Source of the DNA: Manihot esculenta
Taxonomy: Eukaryota; Streptophyta; Magnoliopsida; Malpighiales; Euphorbiaceae
Assembly: GCF_001659605.2 (NCBI RefSeq)
Contig: NC_035174.2
Location: 20,024,927 to 20,088,926 of the forward strand
Length of the DNA stretch: 64,000 nt
Direction of reading: 5' to 3'
Part shown: one piece after another, positions 12,234 to 25,174 of the stretch
Position numbering within the stretch: position 1 is the stretch's first letter
How the letters are laid out: each line of letters starts with the position of its first letter
The notes under the pieces: model-generated
What the model was told of the DNA's origin: nothing
What the model saw: only the letters and a program-made list of their open reading frames with translations
The model's database searches: none
Translations under genes and position numbers: made by a program

Positions 12234-12241
12234 AACATTGC

Positions 12242-13077
12242 CTTCATCGTAAGTTGATTTTCCTATATTTTTAAATAACTTTTATTAATTAACCTTTTAT
12301 ATTTGATATTTTTACATTTAATGGCCTTTAAAAAAAATTATATTTAATTTTATTTTACTTGTGGCATTCCAATTACCTATTAGTATAATTAGTAAAATTC
12401 ACATTCAATATTTTTTATATTAAACATAAATTATAATTTAAATTAATTTTTTCAAACATAAACTAAAAGTAAATTATTCATGTTGAGATAAAAATAAATT
12501 CAAAAAAGTCAGCAAATAAGTTTGAAACCTCTATTGTTTGAGCCTCTGATTTCTTACTTTCAAAAGTTTATTCCTATCAACTTAAAAAATAAAATAAAAT
12601 AAAGAATCCATAAGGATTGACTTCCAAAACCCCAAAATAAAAACTTTAGTTTTACTTCTAAAATATCTTTTACTAAATTTTTATTATAAATAAATTACAG
12701 AAAATAATTTTATAAACATTATTTAATATTAAAATATTAATATTTAATAATAAAAAATAAAAAAATATATTTTATAATATTTAATTTACTGTCTTAAACA
12801 GCGCCTTACAGATACAATTGAACCACTGACAAAATCATCACTTTCTTTTTTTTATAATTTATGCTCCACTGTTCTCTATTCTTTTATTTCTTTTGAGAGT
12901 AAAAATTACTTACTCTATTAATAAAATTTCATCAACGAGATATATCATTTTAAATAAAGAGATTATCATATCTAATAGATTTTCTAGCTAAAGTATGAGC
13001 AGTTAGAGTGGTATAACGATAAACTCATGTAACAGAAATATCAATTCTAAAATATGTAAATGTATAAAGTAAAAAGT
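12242..13077. other. AT-rich intergenic DNA, no gene seen
   Basis: No coding frame of note and no clear transposon end. A weak tRNA-like string at about 13000 was judged too poor to call. Confidence 0.55.
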
Positions 13078-13890
13078 TTAAATTACTTGCAAACAGTCCA
13101 TAAGAATGCAGCAATTAAAAGGCAAAAATTCCGTTGCCAAGAACAAATAGTGGCAGAGAGTTAAAGTTTCAACAATTACCGACGTACCATTACTTTCTAA
13201 AAAACCAGAAATACCACTTTGAAATATACCCTCAGAGTTTTTCATAACAAAATCGTAGTTAATAAAATTTTCAGTTTGAAACAAAACCCATCAACTTGAC
13301 AAAACCAACTGAAAATTTCCAAACTTGAAGATGACATACGAATTTGGAGAGAAATGACTTTAGGATTACGAGTAGGGTTGGAGGAATAAAACAAGTTTCT
13401 GCCCTGATATAAAGGAGTAGTGGTATTTCCATGCAAAACACCAGCACGTTGAGCAGCTTTCCAATTCAATATATGATGCATAACGTCTTCCACAAGATGA
13501 ACTGCTGAATTTTGCACCTAGTTCCATAATAATGAGTTCCTTGCTGGCCATAATCTCCATGCATAGAACATTATAAAAGTTTTTCAAACCTTGTCTTGTG
13601 GGACTTCAAAATTTATAGTAAAAAATTAAAAAATTATCATTAGGCTGCAAATCTCCCACTCCCTCAAAAACCAAACTTTCTTGGACATAGAACAATGCAA
13701 CAAAATATAATTGACACTTTCATCTTATAGCACCAAAAATATCTAGCATCCACATCCACATCCTTTTGCTTTAAGTTATTATTTATAAGCAATATATTTC
13801 TACAAGCTCTCTAACAGAAATCATTTAATTTTGGAGGGACCAAAACATTTCACAAATTAGTCCACAATTCACCCCACATTAAAAGATAAT
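13078..13890 (-). pseudogene. Decayed LINE (non-LTR retrotransposon) 3' part: zf-RVT plus RNase H-like region
   Basis: Read on the - strand from about 13890, the translation gives a zf-RVT-like stretch (LW..L, then VPPKLNDF, then INNNLKQKDVDVDARYFWC and a C..VLC). Then comes a tryptophan-rich linker and an RNase H-like segment reading NYDFVMKNSEGIFQSG, continuing to an acidic-residue site MDCLQVI. That order is the C-terminal half of plant L1-type LINE ORF2. Stops and frame changes break it, and the reverse transcriptase is absent. It is dead on arrival or heavily decayed. Confidence 0.65.
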
Positions 13891-14814
13891 CTTCCTAGCA
13901 AGTTCATACACACAAAATATGTGGATTTCACCGTATAGACACCTCTTTTAATTAGTTATTTCCTTATTAATATTAATATATATAATAAAAGAAACAAGTT
14001 CAATTTTTCATAAAATTATACTCCTTTTTCAATAATCTATATTTAAAATATTTTTTAGTTCCAAAAGTAAATATTCTTTGTTTGTCGTATTTTTAAATAC
14101 TTAAATTATTTTTTTAAAAATAATCAAATTGTATTTAAAAAAGAAAATTTAAGAGGAGATATACATTTACATATATCAATAAAATCCAATGAGATTTGAA
14201 GCATTTAATTGTTAATTAACCTTCTCGTATAATGGTTAAACTTAAATTACTTTGAAATTTGACACTTTTATTTTTTTGAAAATCCTTTGAAATTTGACAT
14301 TAAAGTCTCTAAATTATAATTTTAATTGTGATTAGCTTAATTAAGTAATTAATTAAATTGTTTTTTTAATTCACCAGTTGCCATCAATCGTTTATTTTTA
14401 TATATATTTTTTAGAAAATACGTGTAAAATTTTAATCATTTTATATTTATTTAAATTGTTGAAAAACTTAATTTTAAATGACTAATTTTTATTAGTTTCT
14501 CTGAAGAAAATATCATTTAATTTAGGAACAACGAATTTTAGTAAATTTAATTTTTAAAATTAGTTTTACACTAATTTTGGAAATAGATTAAGTATTTTTC
14601 CTACGATAATTTAGCTCTTTATTCTCAAACATAAATTAAATTCTCTAAAAGCTAATCTCTTAAAAAAAAATACTGCGATAAATATTGATTATAATTTATA
14701 AATATTCTTTGTTAAATTTTCATAATTATTTCAAAGTTTATAAATTATATAATTTAAAAAAAAATTAAATAAATTATTATTTAAAAAATATAGTTATAAA
14801 TTTTATTGATTATT
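13891..14814. other. AT-rich intergenic DNA, no gene seen
   Basis: Long A and T runs and no coding signal. It separates the LINE fragment from the LTR-like repeat starting at about 14815. Confidence 0.55.
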
Positions 14815-15000
14815 GACGTGGCAAAATAAAACTGTGTTATGATTGGTCAATTCTGAAAAAAAAATGTGAGGTGATTGGTGTCTATGGCAGCCACTCTGAC
14901 GCTAAGTCAGTAAATTGAAAAAAATAGCAAATATAAGAAACTGTTTTGAACTCTAGAATAGTTGTTTAAGAATTGCATACTTTTTATGATCATTAGCTTT
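14815..15000 (-). repeat. LTR remnant (3' side) of the decayed Tat-type element
   Basis: A direct-repeat partner of 20418-20612. Shared strings include GGTCAATTCTG versus AGTCAATTCTG, ATGTGAGGTG, TATGGCAGCCACT, AGTAGTTGTTTAA-like and ATGATCATTAG. Same orientation and about 5.6 kb apart, flanking gag and the antisense ORF. Confidence 0.6.
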
Positions 15001-15649
15001 TATACTTAAAGCCTATGGAATTAATTATAGTATTTTCTGAAAATCCGAAAATAATGTGGCCGGTTAATTAATAAGAGATCCGCCAACTAATTGATTAGTG
15101 ATTCCGTGATTACATGTGTAACGGGGATTTACTTGATTATATCCACTAATAGTAACTCTAAGTAAAAGCTCAACTTTTTTGGGAGAGGACGAGTTTTAAT
15201 GAAGAATCGGGTATTACAGTGTCCAAATCTTTCTTTCTACAGGTGGGACTGCGTATTGTCTTATCAGACCCTTACCATGTGACCCAGTCTTATGGTGACA
15301 GCTCATGACTCATTTTGGGTGCTTGTATTACATCAAAAGTACCCCGCTAATTTTCGATTCTTCAAATTCGAAAGTGACAGTTGTCTTCACGATCTGAGGC
15401 ACATGGCTATTTGAGATTGGCATTTTCTTGTTAATATCGCTTCGCTTGTTTCTACCCATCAAGATGATTTTTCTGTTTTTCGAGTAGCATTTAAAGTCTG
15501 AAATTACCATATAAGAACCCTTATTCTTCTCTAAATATCACTTTTGCTTATAATTGTCATCTTTGCTTTAGAAAAGACTCGGTCACTCCTCTTTTTCGTT
15601 CATACTTTCATACTTTCACAGTAATCCTTGTCTACTTTTTCTTTTTAAA
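15001..15649. other. Element-internal non-coding region
   Basis: It lies between the LTR remnant and the antisense ORF. No coding sequence was recognised. It may hold the promoter of the antisense ORF or eroded LTR sequence. Confidence 0.4.
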
Positions 15650-17610
15650 ATGAATAGAAATACTTTCTCTTCTTCTCTTACTTCCAGTGAAAGTTCTGCC
15701 TTAAGCTCCTCCTCCGATGGTCCCATTCGCGCCCCAGCTCCTATCGTTCCACTGAGGACGGCTCATGCAAGGGAAGGTAGCTTGATTAGTGACATTCCTT
15801 CTATACTAACAGAGCAAGATGTAGATTGCCTTCATAACAAATATCAAATTTCTTGAGAAACCTTCTGCATCTTTGCTCCATCCTCGAACGTCCGAGCAGA
15901 TGACCAGATCCCTGCAGAGAATACTATCATAGTCTACGAAGAGCAGCTAAATGCGGGACTTCGATTCCCCATGAGCCTGTTTTTTGCTGAGGTTCTTTAA
16001 TTCCATAAATTTTCAGTCACTCAGCTCCATCCCAACAGCTGGAGAATCTTACTGGCCTTTCGGTTTTTTTATTTTAATAACAATATTGAGCCGAGCGTGG
16101 CCCTCTTCTCTTAGCTGTATCAGCAGGGCACTCGATGAAATGAGGAGGTTTGATTTTTCAGTGGGAGGAAACGCCAGACACTATTTGACCGGATACCTTC
16201 TTCACTAAAGTGATGAAAGAATAAGTTTTTTTATCCTCCGTCATCAGATGTTTTGAGGGTTTTGGACGTCTTTGAACGAGTTGGAACATGTGGGTGGAGC
16301 TAAGGAAGGATAGGGTCCATCCACGAAAGGATGAGAAAAAGGCTTTAGACTTCTTTCAGATGATGGCCATGTCCCAGAGAATGAATATCAGCAAGGCAGT
16401 GAGAAACATCATTTTATCTTAGCATAGCCTTCTTGAGGCGAGCCAGGCTCGGGGTCCTCACCTGCCCAACTTTGGGGAAAGCACCTATCTAGCTATCGAG
16501 CATGGTATTTTTCTTTCTGAATTCTTTTGTCCTTTAAACTGCCTTACTTACTCACCTTTTTCTCTTTGCATATATGGCTAGAAAAAAGAACAAGTTTGCT
16601 GAAGCGGCTCGTGCCGCCTGTAAGGATAAAGCTATTGCTGGGGCATCCAGTCCAACTCCAAAATGGGATCGCCAAGCGGATGAGATAATCATACTTTCTC
16701 CTCCTCCACCCCCTTCTACAATAGAAGAGTTAGTCCCTTCGTAGCCCAAGTCTTCTAAAAGGGGCACCTCTACAACAGTTCTCATTTCTGCTGAGCCCAT
16801 TCCCGCAAATGTGGGGGTCGAGTCTCCGTGGCTTCATAGCATCCAACACCTAGCATTGACGCTAACCTAAATGACCTCTTTTCTTGAGGAACTCAACTTG
16901 TCAGTCCTAATAGCCAAGAATGCTTTGAGGCATAAGGATCGTTATCGCTTGAATGAGGTCAAGACGAATGAGCTCTTCAACAACATCATGCACTCTGCTA
17001 TGGAGAGTGTCCTCTATGTATATATGGCCAAAAAGCATAATAAGGCTCTGAGGTGAGAGTTTAGGGATCAAGAGACAGACAGAAGACTCTTGGTAGAGGA
17101 ATGCTCGAGGCTGAAGGCTTGGGTTGATGAAGTGGAGGGTACCATAAAAGAGACAATAGAGTCGGTAGACAAGCTCCAGGCAGACCTGAATGAGGCCAAT
17201 GCTTCTAAACTTGCCCTTGAGAATCATACTAAGAGTGCTGAGAATCAAGTGACCATGTTTCAACACCAAGTCCAAGAGTTCCAATCTCAAGTTGAGGAAA
17301 ATTGGGCCGCCTCCAATAGAATTGCTGAATTAGAGGCTGAGCTTCAAGAGACGGTGGCCCGAGGAGGAGAGATGTTCATCGAGGGCCAAGACTCAGTCAG
17401 GAAGAACCTAGTAAAATCGTTTCCTTCTGAGAAATTTGCTTGGATAGATGATATCTTTTCAAAGGAGAAGGGCGAGGATAAGCAAGAGGAGAAGAGGATC
17501 GATGATATCGAATGAGTCTCTGTAGAAAATTTAATAGATGTAGGAAATACTGATATATTAAAGACTCAAAAAGAGGAACCCGAAGTCATCCCTCCTCCTA
17601 TGTAATCTTC
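15650..17610 (+). pseudogene. Antisense ORF of the decayed Tat element ('putative gypsy-type transposon' domain plus coiled coil)
   Basis: The translation starts with a Ser-rich segment after MNRNTF. It then reads NVRADDQ, VYEEQL.AGLRFP, FFAEVL, QLHPNSWRIL and EPSVALFS, the pattern of the plant 'transposase (putative) gypsy type' domain. Stops and shifts separate it from a second part (16871-17515) with a long coiled coil of Glu/Gln/Leu heptads. The end reads toward EEPEVIPPPM and a stop at about 17605. In Tat retroelements this gene runs opposite to gag-pol, as here. Its function is unknown. It is clearly broken, with several stops before 16870. Confidence 0.65.
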
Positions 17611-17699
17611 TGAGATTTTAATGAAAAATATATTCTCTCATATCTTGTTATTATTTTTATTAAGTGCTTGTATGATTGGTATTCGTCCATAACCCTGTT

Positions 17700-18560
17700 C
17701 CATTTATTGCCAAACAAGGCTTTGAATAATTTCTAAAAACCGTCACTAGTCTAGCTAGTGGCCATAAAATAAATAACTTGAAAAATTTGTAGAATGGATT
17801 CAATACCAGGACGCGTGGCCTAGCGGAACCTGTGCTACGTCCTGGGCATAAAATGCCTTAGAAATATTTTTATGAATATGAGACTAACATCCGGTTGTTG
17901 GGCCTGGTGGTTACTCACCTCGTAGTTAGGCATAAAGTGTCTTAGTTAATAGGACTAACACCCAGTCATCAAGTCTAGCGGATAGCCTCTTTTTAGCCTG
18001 ACATAAGATGCCTTTTAAACTTTTTGCGAAACAAGACTAATGCCCGATCATGTGGGTTGGCTAACACTCGCCTTATGGCTTGGGCATAAAATGCCTTTTA
18101 AAATTTTTATGAAGTGGGACTAACACTGGTCATATGGCCTGGCTAACACTCACCCTATGGCTTGGCATATGATGCCTTATTTGGTGGAACTAATACCCTG
18201 ATTATTTGTGAAGTGGGATTAACACCTGATCATGTGGCCTGGCTAACACTCGTCTATGGCCTGACATTGGATGCCTTGTTTGATGGGACTAACACCCGGA
18301 TTATGGTCTAATGGATTTTCATCTTGTGCCCTAGCATAAGATGCCTTCTTTAGTGGGACTAACACCCAGATTATGGCCTGATGGATTCCTACCTTATGGC
18401 CTGATGGATTCCTACCTCGTGGCCTAGTATAAGATGCTTTTTTAGTGAGACTAATACTCGAATTATGGCCTGATGGATTTTCACCTTGTAGCCTGGCATA
18501 AGACGCCTTCTTTAGCAAGACTAACACCTAGATTATGGCTTGATGGATTTTCACCTTTGG
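17700..18560. repeat. Tandem repeat array, unit about 60-70 bp
   Basis: Roughly a dozen diverged units share GACTAACACCCG, a GGCCTGGC/GATGG string and GGCATAAGATGCCTT. Spacing varies. It sits between the integrase tail and the antisense ORF, the 3' untranslated position where Tat elements are known to breed tandem repeats. Confidence 0.75.
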
Positions 18561-18669
18561 CCTTTTCCTGAATGCTCTTAATCTTTTTTTAAAGAAAGCA
18601 ATATCATCGTTCTTTGTCACTAAATAACATAACGCCTGAAGAAATACACGTTAATTATTATTGATAAAA

Positions 18670-18815
18670 TTTTCTCAAATATTCCAAGAGTGGGGAATGA
18701 CTCGGCCATCTAATTTAGCCAGCTTATAAGACCCTGAGTGAATGACCTTCGAGACCTTAAGTTGTCCTTTCTAGTTTTTACCCAACTTAACAGACCCGAC
18801 ATTACCGTCTGTTAC
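18670..18815 (-). pseudogene. Integrase C-terminal tail of the decayed Tat element
   Basis: On the - strand it reads GNVGSVKLGKN, a stop, then KVSKVIHSGSYKLAKLDG, then RVIPHSWNI, a stop and ENFI. This matches the usual end of plant gypsy pol (a W-E-G-P-like core, G-x-Y-x-L-x-x-x-D-G, P-x-x-W-N, L-R-x-F-Y). It follows the gag end within about 80 bp, so the rest of pol is absent. Confidence 0.65.
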
Positions 18816-18889
18816 ATCTGTTTTTTTAAGAGCTTAGTCTCCTACATTAGAGACTCGTGACCTGACTCTTCTGTTGAATATTTAGGACA

Positions 18890-20250
18890 TCTTCTGCGAT
18901 TCATTTATTTTTTCTTACCATTGCTGGGTCCTTCTGCAATTACATGAATAACCTCTACAAGTTCATGATCAGGGGTAGTTTTAGGAGTTTTTACCTCAAG
19001 TTCGGGCCTTCTCTCTACTCTATTCTTTCTAGAAAACTTTCAAAGTGTTTCATCCCTTATTAACCTCTCAATCTCATCTTTTAGTTATCGGCACTCCTCC
19101 GTTGTATGTCTATAGTCTTCATGAAAATGGCAATACTTGGTCCTATCTCGCCTTTCGTCTCTTTTAGGGTTGAGCTTGGGAGGCCATCTGACCTCCTTAT
19201 TATTTTTTTAAATCCATATTAGAATACGTATTCGTGAGTCATCAATAAAGTATAATTCTTAAACTTACTTTAGTCATCCCTTCTCCAAGAGACTGAATAA
19301 CTTCTGTGGTGTTTTTCATATCCTCATCTCTCTAACTTTTGGTTTTGCATTTGACTCGTCCTTTTGTCATCTCTCAACGTTTGGACTTGTCATCCAGCCT
19401 GATGTGCTTTGGGCTTTATCCATTAGCTGTTGATGCGTAGCAGCTGGGTTCTTGATTAGAGAATCCATGAATTTGACATTGTGTATTCCTTTCTTCAATG
19501 CTTCACATGCTATCTCATGATTTAATTCTTCCACTTGTATTTCTTCTAATTAAACCAGGAGATAAAACTTCTTAAAGACTCGACCTCTCCTTGGCAGATC
19601 TTTCGCAAGTCATAGGAGAGCTTTTTAGGAGGTATACAAGTAATGAAGTTGTATTTAAATAACATAGTGAATTATGTAAAATTCTGAATTAAATCTAAAT
19701 TCAGATGTTGGTACCATTTCTGAGCCAAACCTGTAAATGTCAACGAAAACACTCGACACAGTACAAAGTCGTTGACATCCTGAAGCTACATGGTCATCCT
19801 AAAGATCACCATGTGACTTCTGGGATCTGTTTTTCTGTCATATTTATCCAAGCTTGGCAGCTTGAATTTTGTTGAGAAAGTTTCTGCTAAGATTTCTTCT
19901 TATATGGGCAAGGTATCGTTCAGGCCATAGTCCTCCTTTTACTCCTTATGGTACCTTTGAACAGCCCATACCAGTTTCCAATCAATGTCTTTCGGAGCTT
20001 CGTTTGATGACTCCTCTTCCTCGAACTTGGCCTTTCCCTCGGACCGTGTTTGGATTGCCTTTGTCCAAATCCTTAGAGTATCAATGGAGGCTTCTTCCCT
20101 TCCCCTAGAAGCCATAAATAATGTCTGCCCCCGAGTTTTGTATTGCTCGAGAGTGGTTTGCAACCTTTTGATGTATTGGAGTATTTGTTCATTGCTCAGA
20201 TTGTTGAGTTTTGCTTCATTGATCATAGAAGATATGTTTTGTCCACTACT
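18890..20250 (-). pseudogene. Gag pseudogene of the decayed Tat element
   Basis: The N-terminal coiled part is open at 19939-20226. Downstream, with stops, come EEILAETFSTKFKLPSLDKY, a TDPRSHM segment, FRMTM, LCRVFSLTFTG, QKWYQHL and ESLRSFISWFN, which is the retrotransposon gag core. The nucleocapsid-like KYCHFHEDYRHTTEECR box lies at about 19085-19140 and is followed by VIHVIAEGPSNG. At least six stops or shifts are present. Confidence 0.7.
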
Positions 20251-20417
20251 AGGAGTGGAAGAAATGATAGCGCCCTCATTGGTAACAACCTTAGCAGTAG
20301 CCTGTGAATTGCCACCTATTTCGAGAGAGAGAAAAGAGAGATTTTTTTAAGAGAAAGGAGATAAGAGACTAGTTTTAATCTAAATGAACAGAGAGAATTC
20401 AATAGATTTTCTAACTA

Positions 20418-20612
20418 TGAAACAAAATAATGTGCCCTAAATAGAGTTGTGATTAGTCAATTCTGCAAGAAAGAGAATGTGAGGTGGTTGGTGCTTATGG
20501 CAGCCACTTCGATGCTCAAGTCTAAAGAAAATAGTGAATGTCAGGAATTGCTTTAAATTCAAGAGTAGTTGTTTAAAAATTGTGTACTTTTGTTTATATG
20601 ATCATTAGTTTT
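20418..20612 (-). repeat. LTR remnant (5' side) of the decayed Tat-type element
   Basis: Direct-repeat partner of 14815-15000. It lies upstream of gag on the - strand, as a 5' LTR should. The boundary beyond 20612 is unclear because the two copies diverge there. Confidence 0.6.
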
Positions 20613-20810
20613 CATTGAGAAATTTTTAGATGGATTCGATCTATCATGGACCCAAAAAATATTGAAGTAGTCCAATCTATTTTTTTCCATGAAGAGACCC
20701 ACTTGTTTGTGATTTGGTCTATAGTGAATGAGGTCTAAGTAAGTATCTCCCATATAGTATATCGAGCGTATTATAACATTTCATGTATTTACCGATAAGA
20801 TAATATCATA

Positions 20811-20812
<2 letters not shown>

Positions 20813-20866
<54 letters not shown>
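20813..20866. repeat. (TA)27 microsatellite
   Basis: Perfect TA repeat of 54 nt in AT-rich intergenic DNA. Confidence 0.97.
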
Positions 20867-20870
<4 letters not shown>

Positions 20871-22700
20871 TTATGCATTCCAAAGGTACATAAAAATTAT
20901 TTTAAATTGTGCAAATTTCAAAAAAAATGTCGGGCACTTGGAAAATATTTAAAACATGAAAAACCATAAAACAACATTGTTAATTGGTCTTTAAATCGTG
21001 CATACAATAATTAAAACACATAAATTGGATTAAAAATTAAATATTGCAATTAAATTCCAAAAATTCATGAAATTAAAAAAAAATTACTAAAACCTTTTTT
21101 TTTTCATTTAATATGAGTATATCAAATTAAAAATGTATAAAAATCTAAATGGATTTGTTAACATTGTGATTTTCAGCTTTTTTTTAAGTTGATAAAAAAG
21201 TGTTGAGTTTTTATTATTGCTAATAGAAAATGTTTTTAAAATAAAAAAAAAAACTTAAAATCCAAAATTATAAATATTGATTTTATTATTAAAAATTTTA
21301 TTGAATCATTATTTTTTCCTACAACTTTTATTAGATTATCATTCATAATTTCAAGATTTTATCTAAATTAATCAAATTTATTTTTTTCTTTAAATATAAA
21401 TTCATTCAATTAATTTATAAAATATATTTTTATTTATTATTATAAAAAAATTTACTATTTAGTTTTTATTTATTATTATAATATATTTCATATATATTAG
21501 TTAATTAAATATTTAAATTAAAATTGTAATCAATTAACCATATTATTAATGATTATAAAAAATAAAAAATAGTTTGAGTTATTTCTTATTTGACTATAAA
21601 TTTTGAAAAAAGGGTAAAATTTATGTTAGGCTAATTTCATCCATTTATAAAAATTTATCGAACGGTTAACAAAATTTAGAATATAATCAATAAAATGTAT
21701 AATCAATTTTTATTTTTTTTATAAATTATCAATAATATGATTAATTTATATTTATGATTATTATAATTTTTATAAATTTAAGTATTGAATATGTGATCAT
21801 TTTAATTTAGAAGTTCAATAGCTTAATCTCAATTAGAATAGGGTGTAAATATATATTCAATTAATATTTTTTTATTATGATACATAAAAATAATTTATTA
21901 TTATTTTTTATTCTGCGTAACCATTTGTAAATGTTTTGTATCTTTATTTTATTATTAAATATCATATTTAAGAAAAAAAAAATTAATTACGAATTTTTAT
22001 ATAAAAATTTATAAACTTATTTTTTACAAACAATTTTTAGAAAGTAAATAAAAAAACCCAAAAAATCATTTTTAATTTTATAAAAATAAAAAATAGAGTG
22101 TTATTGAATAAACCCTAAATAAGCAATAGAATTAAGTTAAAATTAAATTACTACTGAAACAATTTAAATTTTAAATTTAGATGAAATTGAAATATTTTAA
22201 TTTAATTTAAATATAGAAATTTACAAGATCTCAAACCTACCCATTTTCTATAGTTTATATTCAATTTGATTGTGTGATAAGAAAAAGAAAATAATTGGAA
22301 ATAAGAAGAAAAAATTTCTTATTATTATTTTTTCCATGGCATGCATGATGAGCTTGCAATCACACTTGTCCTTAATTAATTATAATACATCATTTCAATA
22401 ATTTCAATTTTGACTATTTATATTTGCACTTGCATGATTAAGTCATCCATTCAATAATCTAATATTCTATATTACAAATTTGGTTTCTGAGATAATAAGC
22501 CATCAAAATAATAATACAACATTTCCTTTTCATTTTCCACAATGACTTAGATTAAAAAAAAAAAAAACTTTTTTTTTCTAAATTTTACATTATTTTCTCT
22601 TTTAATAATTAATTTATTTTGTCTAAAGTTATTTAAATTGAACTAAGATTTTTATATCTGATTTAAAACTATATTATAAAAATTATTTTTATTTGTATTT
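20867..22700. other. AT-rich intergenic DNA, no gene seen
   Basis: Dense stops in all frames, many homopolymer runs and no recognisable domain, RNA gene or transposon end. Confidence 0.6.
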
Positions 22701-22704
22701 ATTG

Positions 22705-22795
22705 ACTTAATCTGATGGTAAATATATCTGAGTAAATTTAAGAGGTCTCAGATTCTACTCCTCTAATCCTCAGTTCTCATTTTAAAAAAAAAAAA
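22705..22795 (+). repeat. SINE-like remnant with A-tail
   Basis: TAATCTGATGG (22708-22718, A-box-like) and AGATTCTACTCC (22750-22761, a decayed B box) are followed by an A-run at about 22782-22795. The layout and wording match the better-preserved copy at 25175-25259. Confidence 0.45.
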
Positions 22796-25174
22796 TATCT
22801 TTATTTAATAAAAATATCATATAAATGACATTATTTTTTCTCTATATCACATCATTTTTAAAATTGATTTATTTTTAAATTATTTAATTAAAATATTTTT
22901 GTATTTGTTATATTTTAACTTTTAATTGTTATAATTGAATGATTGTAAAATAAGGAATAAGTAGTTAATTAAAATAAATAAATAAATCTTATTTTAGTGC
23001 AATTATTTGGTAGTAATTAAAAAAATAGCAGTTGGAAAATATTTGGAGAAAGCAGGCAGCCGTCTTCTAAGGCGTTGCACATGCCCTCTATTAACTTTTA
23101 TACCAATCAGATGCAGTTGACTTTCTATATATAAATTAATTATTACGTGTTATCTATTTTTAACTAATCTTATTTAATTTCATTTAAAATATATAATTTT
23201 CAAAATAATTTTAATAAATTAATTCAAACTTATTTATGGAAATATATTATTTATATATATATAATGATAAATAAATATGAGGAGTATTCGATTTAAATTA
23301 AAAAAATTAATTAAATTTAATTTTAATAAAAAAATTTGAAAAAATCAAATTGAATCAATTAATAATAATAATATATTATTTTTAATAATATAGAGATTAG
23401 ATCATAATAAGATTAAAATATTTTAATTAAATTTTAAAATATGAAAAATAAAGTGTAAAAAATAAAAAATTAATTAAAAATTTAAATCGATTAAATTAAA
23501 TCAAATCAGATCGATTTAATTTGATCCAATTTTTATAAATATCAAAATTTTGATTTTAAATCCAACTCAGCAAATGCCATGAGAGTTATTTGGAGAATGC
23601 ATGGCTCTCCGGGTATCAGAATATTTATATTATTTAATTTTATAATTTTAATTATATGTATTATTTGATTTAATTTTTTTAAATAAATAAATTAATCATT
23701 TTTTAATAAAATAATTAAAAATTTTAATTTTATAAATTATGAAGAAATTTTAATTAATTAATTTTAAAATAAAAGTAAACTAATAAATTTTTTTTTATAA
23801 ATTTAAAGACCTAATAATAACTCTTCCCGAAATAAATCCACGAGATATTGACAAATTACTTTCCTGATACATTGAATAAAGAAAGTTCGATGTAAAATAT
23901 TTCAAATGGTATGCTTTTTATTCTTGCAATTTTAAATTTAATAAAATTAATTTAAAGTCAAATAGTAGAAAATAATGGTAAAGCCCTAAATCTGCCCTCT
24001 AAACTATCTAACGGGTTAAAATTGATAAATTTTATATTTTTATTTAAATTTACCTCTGAATATTATTTAACCTTTTAAGCAAAATTAACAGTAGGAGATT
24101 AATATTTTCATATGAATTATTTGCAAATGAGGACATATATTTTGGCCTTTTAGCCAAAATTAACGGGAATTATTTGTTTTTAATGTAAATTAGGAGATAA
24201 ATATAATACAAAATAAGAGTAGATTGTATTTAATTATGTTAAAAAGGGGTAAAATATAAGAATACGAAAATAGAGGAATACTATGCAAAAATCGAGAAAT
24301 TCTAGGGGAAAAAAAAAATAATTAATAATTTTTATATGCTTATATATACACCGACACATCCACCATTTTTGCTGGCGGGTCAGAGGCAGCAACGTTTTCA
24401 CTTCTCCAAACATGTGCTTTACTTAAAGAATTCCAGCACTTCTTTTAAATAAAATTAAATACAAAATATGGAAAATCCACCGTTGATTTTTTTTTTTTAA
24501 AAAAATATTATTTATTACCAAATTTTATAGCCCCTCTTGCTTGAATAAAATTTTTTTATAAAAATTCAATTGAAATTAATTTTTCAAATAAAAAATTTTT
24601 GAAGATCAAATTAAAGGGAATTTGATTAAAATAATAATTAGAACATAAATTGATGCAGACTAATGTTGCCTTGATCAAACAAAATGTCAATGGTATAGTT
24701 CTTGGGGATTATGGTACTAGTGAAGGTCATCTTATTTCAGATTGTTTAGAAAGAAAGATGGATGTTTAGGTTCTTTGCCTTTTCAAATTCCACTGTATTA
24801 AAAATATTTAATTTAATTTAATTGTTTAGTTATATATTAATATCTTATTTTTAAATTTAAATGGGTTGAAGAACTATTTTGACCTTTCAAATCTATTTAA
24901 TTGAATTTTATTATAATCTAACATGAAATTTTATAAAAAATTTTGCTGATAATTTTTAGTAATGAACATTTATTTGATAAAATTTAATTTTCATATTATG
25001 TTAAATAAATATAAAAATAACATTATTATTATTCAATACTATTTTTACTTTTAGTAACATAAAAATAATATAATTACTGAACTTAGCTATCCAAATTTTA
25101 ATAATTTTATATTTTTATAACTAGGTCAATAAATTAATTTGAATTTTTAATGTAAAATATACTATATGTTCATA
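22796..25174. other. AT-rich intergenic DNA, no gene seen
   Basis: Contains the second copy of the dispersed repeat (23278-23575). No supported coding sequence was found elsewhere in the stretch. Confidence 0.55.
23278..23575. repeat. Dispersed non-coding repeat, copy 2 (more decayed)
   Basis: Collinear with 11186-11640 but shorter (an internal deletion near the left part). Most of the C/G positions of copy 1 are replaced by T/A, for example GATTTAATTTGAT where copy 1 reads GATTCGGTTTGAT. Confidence 0.6.

Larger units (their letters stand above)
14815..20612 (-). mobile_element. Decayed, pol-less Tat-type Ty3/gypsy retroelement
   Basis: The element is read right to left: LTR remnant (about 20418-20612), gag (18890-20250, - strand), integrase C-terminal tail (18670-18815, - strand), tandem repeats (17700-18560), antisense ORF (15650-17610, + strand), LTR remnant (about 14815-15000). 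Protease, reverse transcriptase, RNase H and the integrase core are missing. A 3' tandem-repeat region and an ORF in antisense are known for the Tat lineage. Outer limits are approximate because the LTR ends are eroded. Confidence 0.7.

Noticed and set aside
13000..13060. Third SINE-like piece (TAGAGTGGTATAACG)
   Set aside because: An A-box-like string only; no B box or tail at the right distance.
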